The notes beneath the pieces are model-generated. The model had not been told where the DNA came from. It was given only the letters and a program-made list of their open reading frames with translations, and made no database searches. 64,000 nucleotides of DNA from Caballeronia zhejiangensis (GTDB taxonomy: Bacteria; Pseudomonadota; Gammaproteobacteria; Burkholderiales; Burkholderiaceae): NCBI RefSeq assembly GCF_000698575.1, contig NZ_JFHD01000004.1, positions 248,001 to 312,000 of the forward strand. Reading direction: 5' to 3'. The position numbers and the translations under genes are program-made. Position 1 is the stretch's first letter. Each line of letters starts with the position of its first letter. Positions 52,238 to 60,770 of this stretch are shown piece after piece.

Positions 52238-53286
52238 GCACCTACGCCGAACTCTTCGATCACGGCGCGATGAGCGCGGCCGATGCACCCGCGATACCGC
52301 GCGGCGATTTCATCCCGGACGTGACCGTGGTCGTGCCGACGTATCGCCGCCCCGCGATGCTCGAACGCTGCGTGCTGGCGCTCGCGGCGCAGACCTACGA
52401 TCCGGCGCGCTACGAGATCATCGTATGCGACGACGGCCCCGACGAAGCGACGAAGGCATGCGTGCAGCGCCTGTCGCAATCGCGTGCGCGGCGCGGCCCG
52501 TTGATCCGCTACGTTCCCGTCACCGCCACGCAGGGTCCGGCGGGCGCGCGCAACGCGGGCTGGCGCGCATCCCTCGCGCGGCGCATCGCCTTCACCGACG
52601 ACGACACCATTCCCGATCCGAACTGGATCGCCAATGGCATGCGTGCGCTCGATGCGGGCGCGGATGCCGTGTCGGGCCGCATCGTCGTGCCGCTGGGACC
52701 ACGCCCGACCGATTACGAACGCGACGCCGCCGGACTCGCCAGCGCCGAATTCGCGACGGCGAACACCTTCGTCACGCGCGCCGCACTCGAACGTACGGGC
52801 GGCTTCGATGCGCGCTTTACGGCGGCGTGGCGCGAGGACTCGGATCTGCAATTCGCGCTGATGAAGGCGGGACTCGTCATCGCGCGTGCGGAAGACGCAA
52901 CCGTGCTGCATCCGGTGCGCCCTGCGCGCTGGGGCGTGAGCATATCGCAGCAGAAGAAGAGCCAGTTCGATGCACTGCTCTACAAAAAGTATCCCGCGAT
53001 GTTTCGCACGCGCATCCGCCGCAATCCGCCGCTTTTGTACTACGCGATGCTCGCGGCGCTCGTCGTTGCGATCGGATCGTTCGCAGCACACGCGCCGCGC
53101 ACCGGGTCGCTCGCATTGCTTGCCTGGGCCGCGATGACCATATGGTTCAGTATGCAACGATTGAAGACGACTGCGCGCACGCCGTCGCACGTCGCGGAAA
53201 TGCTGTGGACGTCGGCGATCATTCCGTATCTGTCGATCTACTGGCGCATACGCGGCGCGTTCAAGTTCAGGGTCTTCTTTCTATGA
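52234..53286 (+). CDS. Family 2 glycosyltransferase (second), membrane-anchored
   Basis: A 350-residue GT-A glycosyltransferase. VTVVVPTYRRPAMLERCV and CDDGPDEAT bind the nucleotide, AFTDDDTIPDPNW is the metal site, and GGFDARFTAAWREDSDLQFAL is the catalytic acidic region. The C-terminus has two hydrophobic helices (LLYYAMLAALVVAIGS and LALLAWAAMTIWFSM), so it is attached to the inner membrane. It is coupled on both sides by 4-bp overlaps. It is more divergent from the first GT2 than a recent duplicate would be. Confidence 0.9.
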   Translation: MSTYAELFDHGAMSAADAPAIPRGDFIPDVTVVVPTYRRPAMLERCVLALAAQTYDPARYEIIVCDDGPDEATKACVQRLSQSRARRGPLIRYVPVTATQGPAGARNAGWRASLARRIAFTDDDTIPDPNWIANGMRALDAGADAVSGRIVVPLGPRPTDYERDAAGLASAEFATANTFVTRAALERTGGFDARFTAAWREDSDLQFALMKAGLVIARAEDATVLHPVRPARWGVSISQQKKSQFDALLYKKYPAMFRTRIRRNPPLLYYAMLAALVVAIGSFAAHAPRTGSLALLAWAAMTIWFSMQRLKTTARTPSHVAEMLWTSAIIPYLSIYWRIRGAFKFRVFFL

Positions 53287-54338
53287 ACGTCGAGCGCATC
53301 GTCATCTTTCGCGCATTGCAGCTCGGCGACATGTTGTGCGCCGTGCCTGCGTTGCGTGCATTGCGCCGCGCCTATCCGCAAGCACATATCGCGCTTATCG
53401 GTCTGCCTTGGGCGGCAAGTTTCGTCGAACGATACGCGCATCTCGTCGATGAACTCATCGTGTTTCCCGGCGCTATCGGTTTTCCCGAGCAGCAGGAAAC
53501 GGATGCACATCTGCCTCGTTTTCATCAAGCGATGCGCGCACGTCGCTTCGATCTCGCGATTCAACTGCATGGAAGCGGCGGCGTGGCGAACGATATCGTC
53601 GAAGGCATCGGCGCGCGTCTGAACGCGGGCTTTCTGAAGCCGGACGAAGCCATGCGTAGAGGCGTCTTCATGCCATGGCCCGACGATCTGCCCGAATCCG
53701 CGCGATACACCGCGCTCATGCAGCGGCTCGGCATCGACGCAAACGATCTCGATCTCGAAATTCCGCTGACCGATGCCGACAATCGCGAATGCGATGCGCT
53801 GATCGAAGCGTGCGCGCTCGATAGCGAGCGGCTCGTGCTCGTGCATCCGGGCGCGCAGCTGCCTTCCCGTCGATGGCCCGTCGAGCGCTTCGCCGACGTG
53901 GCGCGCGCGTTGTCGCGGCGCGGCTGGCAAGTCGCCGTCACAGGCAGCGCGGGTGAAGCCCCGTTGACGGCGCGCGTTGCGCAAGGTGCCGGCATCGATC
54001 TCGCCGGCCGCACGTCGCTCGGCTCGCTCGCGGCGCTCGTCGCGAAGGCGCGGCTCATCGTATGCAACGACACGGGGCTTTCGCATGTCGCCGCAGCGAT
54101 GCGCACGCCGAGTGTCGTCGTCGCGTCGGGCAGCGATACACGTCGCTGGGCGCCGCTCGATCACGCGCGTCATCGCGTGCTCGCGGACTGGCCCTCGTGC
54201 CGTCCGTGCGCGTTTCGCGAGTGCCCTTACGGTCATGAATGCGCGATGAACATAAGCGTGCAATCCGTGATCGACACGGCATTCGCCCAGCTTGAATCGA
54301 CCGTCCGAGAGGAGACGCTTCTTCATGCCCACGACTAG
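53283..54338 (+). CDS. Family 9 glycosyltransferase (heptosyltransferase-like, second)
   Basis: A 351-residue GT9 protein. It starts MNVERIVIFRALQLGDMLCAVPALRALRRAYP and contains HPGAQLPSRRWPVERF and CNDTGLSHVAAAMRTPSVVV. A cysteine-rich end (CRPCAFRECPYGHEC) mirrors that of the first GT9. Two members in one operon suggest two distinct heptose-like additions or two acceptor steps. It overlaps the next gene by 14 bp. Confidence 0.9.
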   Translation: MNVERIVIFRALQLGDMLCAVPALRALRRAYPQAHIALIGLPWAASFVERYAHLVDELIVFPGAIGFPEQQETDAHLPRFHQAMRARRFDLAIQLHGSGGVANDIVEGIGARLNAGFLKPDEAMRRGVFMPWPDDLPESARYTALMQRLGIDANDLDLEIPLTDADNRECDALIEACALDSERLVLVHPGAQLPSRRWPVERFADVARALSRRGWQVAVTGSAGEAPLTARVAQGAGIDLAGRTSLGSLAALVAKARLIVCNDTGLSHVAAAMRTPSVVVASGSDTRRWAPLDHARHRVLADWPSCRPCAFRECPYGHECAMNISVQSVIDTAFAQLESTVREETLLHAHD

Positions 54339-55284
54339 TTCCCGGCGTCTGCGCGTGCTTACCTGGCATATTCACGGCAATTATCTTTACTATCTGAGCC
54401 AGGCGCCGCACGACTTCTATCTCGTCACGCGCCCCGGTTATCCGCCGGGCTATGCGGGCACGGCGGGTGCGTTGCCCTTCGGCCCGAACGTGCATGAAAT
54501 TCCGGCGAGCGAAGTGCAGTCGCAATCCTTCGATGTCGTGCTCTTTCAGCACAAGCGTCAATGGGACGACGACCGCATCAATCTGCTGAGCGACGCGCAA
54601 CGCCGGCTGCCGCGCGTCTACATCGAGCACGATCCGCCGCAGGAAAACCCCTTCGAACAGAAGCACTGGGTGCAGGAACGCGACACGCTGCTCGTGCACG
54701 TCACGCACTTCAACAAGCTGATGTGGGACAGCGGCGAAACGCCGACGCGCGTCATCGAACACGGCGTGATCGTGCCCGAAGGCGTGCGCTATAGCGGCGA
54801 ACTCGAACGCGGCATCGCGGTGATCAATCATCTGCGCCAGCGCGGCAGGCGGCTCGGCAACGATGTCTATGCACAAGCGGCCGCGCGCGTGCCACTCGAT
54901 CTCGTCGGCATGGATGCGCAGTCGGCGGGCGGCATCGGCGAGATCGGCAATCTGGAGCTTGCGGCGTTCAGCGCGCGCTATCGCTTCTTCTTCAATCCGA
55001 TTCGCTGGACGAGCCTCGGGCTCGCCATCGTCGAAGCGATGACGATCGGCATGCCGATCATCGGTCTCGCGACGACCGAACTCGCCACCGTGATCCGCAA
55101 CGGCGAAAGCGGCTACGTGCATACCGACACGCAGGCGCTCATCGACGCGATGCAGCACCTGCTGCGCGATCCCGCCGAAGCGCGGCGTCTCGGCGAAGGC
55201 GCGCGGCGCACCGCGCTCGAACGATTCAATATCGCGCGCTTCGCCCGCGACTGGGACGAAACGCTGCGCTTCGTATGCAGTTAG
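54325..55284 (+). CDS. GT-B glycosyltransferase of group 1
   Basis: A 319-residue GT-B protein. ATG 54325 is used since AGGAGA precedes it; an upstream ATG is inside the previous gene. It starts LRVLTWHIHGNYLYYLSQAPHDFYLVTRPGYP and has YIEHDPPQENPFEQKHW. The C-terminal donor domain includes FFFNPIRWTSLGLAIVEAMTIGMPIIGLATTE, equivalent to the E-x7-E region but lacking the first glutamate. Sequence features in the first half are unusual, so the donor sugar cannot be guessed. Confidence 0.82.
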   Translation: MPTTSSRRLRVLTWHIHGNYLYYLSQAPHDFYLVTRPGYPPGYAGTAGALPFGPNVHEIPASEVQSQSFDVVLFQHKRQWDDDRINLLSDAQRRLPRVYIEHDPPQENPFEQKHWVQERDTLLVHVTHFNKLMWDSGETPTRVIEHGVIVPEGVRYSGELERGIAVINHLRQRGRRLGNDVYAQAAARVPLDLVGMDAQSAGGIGEIGNLELAAFSARYRFFFNPIRWTSLGLAIVEAMTIGMPIIGLATTELATVIRNGESGYVHTDTQALIDAMQHLLRDPAEARRLGEGARRTALERFNIARFARDWDETLRFVCS

Positions 55285-55311
55285 CACACACATCGAAAGG
55301 ATGAAGGCGAC

Positions 55312-56304
55312 ATGAGAGAAGCCTATAGAAAGCGAATTCTGGTGACGGGCGGCGCGGGCTTTCTCGGCTCGCATCTGTGCGAGCGGCTGCTCGCGCTCGG
55401 GCACGATGTGCTGTGTGTCGATAACTTCTACACCGGCACGAAGGACAACATCGCGCATCTGCTCGACAGCCCGAATTTCGAACTGATGCGGCACGATGTG
55501 ACATTTCCGCTTTACGTCGAAGTGGACGAGATTTACAACCTCGCCTGCCCCGCTTCGCCGATTCATTACCAGCACGATCCGGTGCAGACGACGAAGACCA
55601 GCGTGCACGGCGCGATCAACATGCTCGGGCTTGCGAAGCGCGTGCATGCGCGCATCTTCCAGGCATCGACGAGCGAAGTGTATGGCGACGCGCATGTGCA
55701 TCCGCAACAGGAAGCGTACTGGGGCAACGTGAATCCGATCGGTCCGCGCTCGTGTTACGACGAAGGCAAGCGCTGCGCCGAAACGCTCTTCATGGATTAT
55801 CGGCGGCAGCACGGACTGTCGATCAAGATCGCGCGCATCTTCAACACGTACGGGCCGCGCATGCATCCGTCGGACGGACGCGTGATCTCCAACTTCATGA
55901 TGCAGGCGCTCTCGGGCGAGCCGATCACCGTGTACGGCGAAGGCTCGCAGACGCGCTCCTTCTGCTATGTCGACGATATGGTCGACGCATTCATCCGCCT
56001 GATGGACACGCCCGATGAACTCACCGGACCCGTCAATCTCGGCAATCCGCACGAGCTTTCGATGCTCGAGATCGCGCGGCGCATCATCGAATTGACGGGA
56101 TCGTCATCGGAGATCGTGTTCAAGCCTTTGCCGATGGACGATCCGTGGCATCGTCAGCCGGATATCGCGCTCGCACGCGATGCCCTCGGCTGGACACCGA
56201 CGACGCCGCTCGACGAAGGCCTGCGTCGCACGGCGCAGCATTTCCGTGGCGTCATCGAGGCGATGCAGGGGCGTCACGCGCTCAATATCGCCACGTCAGG
56301 TTGA
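55312..56304 (+). CDS. UDP-glucuronate decarboxylase (UXS)-like SDR
   Basis: A 330-residue extended short-chain dehydrogenase. The NAD site is GGAGFLGSH; the catalytic YxxxK is in [11 protein letters not shown]; other UXS landmarks are [25 protein letters not shown] and [10 protein letters not shown]. The family converts UDP-glucuronate to UDP-xylose with loss of CO2. It would supply a pentose donor for a glycosyltransferase of the locus. It is the last gene of the plus-strand run and is convergent with the ABC exporter gene. Confidence 0.9.
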   Translation: MREAYRKRILVTGGAGFLGSHLCERLLALGHDVLCVDNFYTGTKDNIAHLLDSPNFELMRHDVTFPLYVEVDEIYNLACPASPIHYQHDPVQTTKTSVHGAINMLGLAKRVHARIFQASTSEVYGDAHVHPQQEAYWGNVNPIGPRSCYDEGKRCAETLFMDYRRQHGLSIKIARIFNTYGPRMHPSDGRVISNFMMQALSGEPITVYGEGSQTRSFCYVDDMVDAFIRLMDTPDELTGPVNLGNPHELSMLEIARRIIELTGSSSEIVFKPLPMDDPWHRQPDIALARDALGWTPTTPLDEGLRRTAQHFRGVIEAMQGRHALNIATSG

Positions 56305-56365
56305 TGCTTCCGTTCAACGGCGCAGCATTGCATCGGTCACATTCGAACGCGCGCTCGCGCCGCCC

Positions 56366-59029
56366 TCATCGAAGCGATGTGCGCGCCGTCACGTCGCCGA
56401 TCGTCGCGATCAGCTTCGGCGCGGCGACCGGCTTCGTCAGATGCGCCTGAAAGCCCGCGGCCTGTGCGCGCGAACGTGCATCCGCCTGCGTGTGTCCCGT
56501 CAGCGCGATCGCGGGCATGCGTTCGGACAGCGACGCGCCGCGGCGCGACTCTTCCTCGCGAATGAGTCGCAGCACGTCGTAGCCGTTCTGTTCGCCGCCT
56601 AGCACGATGTCGCACAGAAGCGCGTCCGGCCACTGCGCGCCGGGCAGTTCGCGCAGACGCGCAAGCGCTTCATCGCCCGATGCGCAAGACATGACGCGCG
56701 CGCCCACCGATTCGAGCACGGCTTCGAGCGCATCGCGCGCGTCTTCCTGATCGTCGAGCACCATCACGGTGATGCCGGCCAATGCATCGTCATGCGTGGC
56801 TTCGGACGCTTGCGGATCGTCGAGCACGGGACGCAGCGGCATCGTCGCGACATACGCGACATGCTCGTCGATATAGCGCACCGTGAAGCCGCCGCCCATT
56901 TCGTTCAATGCGGATTCGAGCCGCCGCATCTGCTGCGAAGACAGATCGGCGGGACTCGCGCGCTGACCGATCACCGTGAGATTCGCGTGATTGTCTTCGC
57001 GAAACACGCGCAGTTCGATGCGCTCGCCGCGCGCCGCCGAGCTCATGTGCGAACGGCACAGATCGGCCACGATCTGCTGCAGCACGCTGGCATCGCCCGA
57101 GACGCGCAAACCCGGATCGCTGATGACCGTGTAGAGATTCACGCCGCGCGTGACGATCTCGTCGTGCAGCGCATCGACCACGCCTGCGACGAGCGCATCC
57201 AGTCCGAGCGCCGTCGCGGACACCTTGCGTTGCGCGTGCTTCAGCTCGCCCTGCTGCCATTGCAGCGACCACATGCGCGCGTACACGCCATCGCGCGCGA
57301 GCAGTTCGTCGTGCTGTCCCTGCTCGACGATGCGTCCATGCTCCATCACGAGAATCCAGTCGGCATCGACGACAGTGGACAGCCGGTGCGCGATGACGAT
57401 CGACGTGCGGCCCTCCGCGAGCCTGTCGAGCTCGTTCTGGATCGCGCGTTCGGAGCGCGTATCGAGCGCGGACGTCGCTTCGTCGAACACGATGATGCGC
57501 GGATTCTTGAGTATCGCCCGCGCAATCGCGATGCGCTGACGCTCGCCGCCGGAGAGCCGCACGCCGCGCTCGCCGACGCGCGTCTCGTAGTCGTCCGGCA
57601 GACGCTCGATGAAGCCGTCGAGTTGCGCCGCGCGGGCCGCCCGCGCGATGTCCGCGCGCGTCGCGCCGGGACGCCCATAGCCGATGTTGTAGGCGATCGT
57701 GTCGTTGAAGAGCACGGTGTCCTGCGGCACGATGCCGATGGTCGCGCGCAGGCTGTTCTGCGTGACCTGCGAGATGTCCTGACCGTCGATGCGTATCGCG
57801 CCCGCCGTCGGCTCGTAGAGCCTGAACAGCAGCTTCACGAGCGTCGACTTGCCCGATCCGCTGCCGCCGACGACCGCGAGCTTCTTGCCCGGATGCGCGC
57901 GAAAATCGACATCGCGCAGAATCTGCCGCGCCGGATCGTAGCCGAACTCGACATGATCGAACTCGATCTCGCCCGCCGTCACGACGAGCGGCTTCGCGTG
58001 CGCTTCATCGACATCCTCGCGCACGCGGCCGCGCGACAGCAGAATGTTGAACATGCGCTCGACGTTGACCATCGCGTCGTTGGTCTCGCGAAACACGAAG
58101 CCGAGCGTGTTGAGCGGATTGCACACCTGCACGATATACGCGTTGACGAGCACGAGATCGCCCACGCTCATCGTGCCCGCGACGACGTGTTGCGCCGCGC
58201 GCAACATCACCGCCGCAATGCCGATCGTGATGATCGTGCTCTGCCCGACATGCAGCAGCGTGAGCGCGCGCTGATTGGCGATGCGCGCATGCACCCACTG
58301 CTCCAGCACGCTCGAAAGACGCCGCGTTTCGATGCTTTCGCTCGCGAAGAACTTCACCGTTTCGTAGTTGAGCAGGCTGTCGACGAGACGGCCGTCCGAT
58401 TGTGCTTCGAGGCCGTTCACCGCGCGCTGGAAGCGCATGCGAAAGCGCGTGAAGATGACCGTCCACACCGAATACAGCACGAACGTCGCGCCGATGATCG
58501 CCATGAATTCCAGCGAATACGCGTGCACCATGACCGCGACGATCGTGCCGATCTCGATCATCACCGGCACGATCGTGAAGAGCGATGTGCCGAGCAAAAA
58601 GCCGATGCCGTCCGCGCCCTTCTGCACGTCGCGCACGACCGCGCCGGTTTCGCGCCGCGCATGAAAGCGCGCGCCGAGCGCATGAAGATGCGCGAACGTG
58701 CGCTCGGTGAACGACGCGACCGTGCGCTGCGTGACGATGCTGAAGACGACGTCGCGCGCTTCGTTGAGCACATCGCCGAGATAGCGCAGCAGCACGTAGG
58801 CGAGGACGAGAAAGACCGGAAAGACGACGCTCGATGCGGGATGGCTGAACTCGTCGATGACGCGCTTGAGCATCAGCGGCACGCCGACCACCGCGAGCCG
58901 CGCGCCGATCATCAGCGCGACCGCCGCGGCGGTCTGATAGCGCCAGGCCCACACCGCGCGCCACAGATCGGCGCCGATGCGCCTGCGCACGCGCGCGCGC
59001 TCCTGATCCTCCGTTACGCGGGCCGTCAC
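56366..59029 (-). CDS. ABC exporter fused to degenerate histidine-kinase ATPase and receiver domain
   Basis: An 887-residue protein with an unusual domain order. Residues about 25-320 are a six-helix ABC exporter membrane domain, and 345-590 an ATPase with Walker A GGSGSGKST (near 386) and signature LSGGERQR (near 491), resembling ATM1/HMT1. Residues about 610-740 resemble a histidine-kinase ATPase domain (LDALVAGVVDAL, SVLQQIVADL, LNEMGGGFTVRY) but lack the N-box Asn and DxGxG motif. Residues 750-880 form a receiver with LDDQED, phospho-acceptor Asp (LLCDIVLGG, near 808), ALTGHT and LTKPV. The GTG start overlaps the next upstream gene. A half-transporter controlled by phosphorylation is inferred. 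Confidence 0.88.
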   Translation of the reverse strand: MTARVTEDQERARVRRRIGADLWRAVWAWRYQTAAAVALMIGARLAVVGVPLMLKRVIDEFSHPASSVVFPVFLVLAYVLLRYLGDVLNEARDVVFSIVTQRTVASFTERTFAHLHALGARFHARRETGAVVRDVQKGADGIGFLLGTSLFTIVPVMIEIGTIVAVMVHAYSLEFMAIIGATFVLYSVWTVIFTRFRMRFQRAVNGLEAQSDGRLVDSLLNYETVKFFASESIETRRLSSVLEQWVHARIANQRALTLLHVGQSTIITIGIAAVMLRAAQHVVAGTMSVGDLVLVNAYIVQVCNPLNTLGFVFRETNDAMVNVERMFNILLSRGRVREDVDEAHAKPLVVTAGEIEFDHVEFGYDPARQILRDVDFRAHPGKKLAVVGGSGSGKSTLVKLLFRLYEPTAGAIRIDGQDISQVTQNSLRATIGIVPQDTVLFNDTIAYNIGYGRPGATRADIARAARAAQLDGFIERLPDDYETRVGERGVRLSGGERQRIAIARAILKNPRIIVFDEATSALDTRSERAIQNELDRLAEGRTSIVIAHRLSTVVDADWILVMEHGRIVEQGQHDELLARDGVYARMWSLQWQQGELKHAQRKVSATALGLDALVAGVVDALHDEIVTRGVNLYTVISDPGLRVSGDASVLQQIVADLCRSHMSSAARGERIELRVFREDNHANLTVIGQRASPADLSSQQMRRLESALNEMGGGFTVRYIDEHVAYVATMPLRPVLDDPQASEATHDDALAGITVMVLDDQEDARDALEAVLESVGARVMSCASGDEALARLRELPGAQWPDALLCDIVLGGEQNGYDVLRLIREEESRRGASLSERMPAIALTGHTQADARSRAQAAGFQAHLTKPVAAPKLIATIGDVTARTSLR

Positions 59030-59325
59030 TCCTTCCAGTCCTTGCGCTTGCCCGCGCCGGGACTCGATGCGCCCTTCGTCGCGGATTGCGCGTTGTTCTT
59101 CTGCACGCGCTCTTCTTCCATGCGGCTAAGCGTGGCCGGGTCCGTGCCCGACTGGCCCGCGGCGCCCGCGCCGCCGGCGACACCCGCGGATTTCCCGGAT
59201 GCCTGGTTTCCCGATGTGGAATGGCCTGGCGGCGCACCGTTTTGCTGGGCGTTTGCGAGCGTGACGCCCGACAGCGAGACGCACGCGAGCGTGTGGATCA
59301 TTCCCGATCGTAATTTGCGATTCAT
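59026..59325 (-). CDS. Small exported hypothetical protein
   Basis: A 99-residue protein starting at ATG 59325 after AGGAAG. A signal peptide (LACVSLSGVTLANA) leads to a low-complexity Gly/Ala/Ser/Gln region, AGVAGGAGAAGQSG, and a basic tail ending GKRKDWKE. No family is recognised. Its stop overlaps the ABC-fusion start (GTGA), so the two are probably translated together, which may link this protein to the exporter. Confidence 0.7.
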   Translation of the reverse strand: MNRKLRSGMIHTLACVSLSGVTLANAQQNGAPPGHSTSGNQASGKSAGVAGGAGAAGQSGTDPATLSRMEEERVQKNNAQSATKGASSPGAGKRKDWKE

Positions 59326-59721
59326 GGCGTTCTTCCTGCAACAGGGAGTGGTCAGCACTGGTGTGTCGATCAGCAACCCGTGCGCCCGGGACCGCAATGA
59401 CGGACCGAATGGGAAGCGTCAAGGGGCCTGAATCCAGCATGAACCCACGTCATCATCGGGGCGCCCGAAGTCTTGTCCGACAGCGAATCGATATCGCCGG
59501 AGGCATCTCAGGCTGTTTTGCAATTCGTGAAGCAATGCCATGCACTCTTTACCATTGCAACCGATCTGTCGTAGACGAATCTGACGCTATTCCTGTTCGG
59601 AAACTCTACGCTCGAATTGCGTGAGCGTGAGGTCGATCCTCGAGAGAGTCTGCCTATCCATCTTGTCGTAGTGGATTGAGATCGAAAAGACTCGACCCAG
59701 TACGTTTGCAGGCAATTGCCT
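59326..59721. other. Intergenic stretch without a recognisable gene
   Basis: Nearly 400 bp without a convincing reading frame on either strand and without a clear terminator. It should contain the promoter for the minus-strand small protein and ABC-fusion pair at its left end and the trailer of the next minus-strand gene on its right. Confidence 0.5.
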
Positions 59722-59991
59722 TCAATGAGCCTTGCGCGCCGCCTCTTCCAGCCGCAAAGACGATTCGAGAACTTCGCTCGAAGACGTGACGAATTCGCGT
59801 GCCCATTGCGTGGCGGCGCGCTCGGCGGCGCTCCGTGTTCCATACGCGACGTTGGTCGGAAAGGTCGCTTTGGGCACTTCGTCGTGCTTTCGATAATCTC
59901 GCTGGCGCGAGAACTGTGCGATCGCGGTCCAGCCATCATCCGGTACGTGTTCTGGAATGATCTCGACAAAAAAACCGCTCATGGAGTACAT
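59722..59991 (-). CDS. Small hypothetical protein
   Basis: An 89-residue cytosolic protein starting at ATG 59991 with AAGGA at good spacing. It reads MYSMSGFFVEIIPEHVPDDGW early and SAAERAATQWAREFVTSS near the end, a mix of a short beta strand region and an alpha helix. I do not recognise it, though small proteins of this type are frequent in Burkholderia relatives. It stands alone on its strand. Confidence 0.65.
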   Translation of the reverse strand: MYSMSGFFVEIIPEHVPDDGWTAIAQFSRQRDYRKHDEVPKATFPTNVAYGTRSAAERAATQWAREFVTSSSEVLESSLRLEEAARKAH

Positions 59992-60344
59992 GATGTCCTT
60001 CGTTTAAAAGCACATCTGCTGATGCAAGGTCCGAACGCCCGGAGAAACGCCCGACCGTTCGAGCGCTGCCTTGCCGCGCCGCTTTCGACGGCCACGCAAT
60101 GCACGTTTTTCCAGACATGCGATGTAAATCAGGCATTCGGATAGCTTAGCCCTTATCGAGCAAATATCGGACCGCGGCGCCTAAAAAATCACGCGCATTT
60201 CATGATGTGGTTATAGGAAAGCATTCGATTGAATGCGCCGCTTTCTTGGCCGCATCCCGGGCAACATCCGGTAAGAGGCGCGTAACCCAATGCGCGTCGT
60301 GCCTTCATAGACTGTGCGCTTTCGATAACCCGCTTCGAACGCAC
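59992..60344. other. Intergenic stretch before the small protein and bamA genes
   Basis: About 350 bp with no gene I can support. It separates a minus-strand gene from a plus-strand pair, so promoters for both are expected, but I could not pick reliable -35/-10 boxes. Confidence 0.5.
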
Positions 60345-60734
60345 ATGCGCCCGGCTCTCACCATCGATTCGCTCGCGAGCTTCCGGCTTAGCGAAGACGG
60401 CGGCTATCTCGTCGTCGACGCGCGCTCGGGCTCGTCGGTCGCATTGCATTGCTCCGTCATGCACGAGTTGATCGCCGCGCTCGCGCACGCCATCGCGTGC
60501 TCGGAAAGAATCCGCAAGAAAAATCGCGCGGCCAAATTCACGATGCATTGCGCAGGCTGGGAAGTCGCGCTCGATGCGGATGGCACCGGCGCGCTGATTC
60601 TCTCCTTCGTCCTTCAGGGCGGCGCGCAGCTCTCCTTTCGCATACGCCGCGAAAGCGCGCTGCAGATCCATGAAGTCATCGGCGCGGCGACCGGCCAGTC
60701 CCTGCCCGCCATCGGCGATGCACCGATCCAGTAA
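60345..60734 (+). CDS. Hypothetical protein upstream of bamA
   Basis: A 129-residue protein starting at ATG 60345. It begins MRPALTIDSLASFRLSEDGG and contains VALHCSVMHELIAALAHAIACSERIRKK. No signal peptide or membrane helix is present. I do not recognise a family. It lies 36 bp before the BamA-like gene in the same direction and could share its transcript. Confidence 0.65.
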   Translation: MRPALTIDSLASFRLSEDGGYLVVDARSGSSVALHCSVMHELIAALAHAIACSERIRKKNRAAKFTMHCAGWEVALDADGTGALILSFVLQGGAQLSFRIRRESALQIHEVIGAATGQSLPAIGDAPIQ

Positions 60735-60770
60735 GCCCGCGCCGCTCTCTCCACTTTTCCCGGTTCCCGC

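Noticed and set aside
54055..56052. Long open frame on the minus strand (665 codons) across the glycan locus
   Set aside because: It is the mirror of GC-rich coding in two real plus-strand genes; its protein is His/Arg/Asp-rich without family features and has no ribosome-binding site.
56792..59431. 879-codon open frame on the plus strand opposite the ABC-fusion gene
   Set aside because: Shadow of strong codon bias; repetitive Arg/His/Asp composition and no domains, while the minus strand shows full ABC and receiver motifs.
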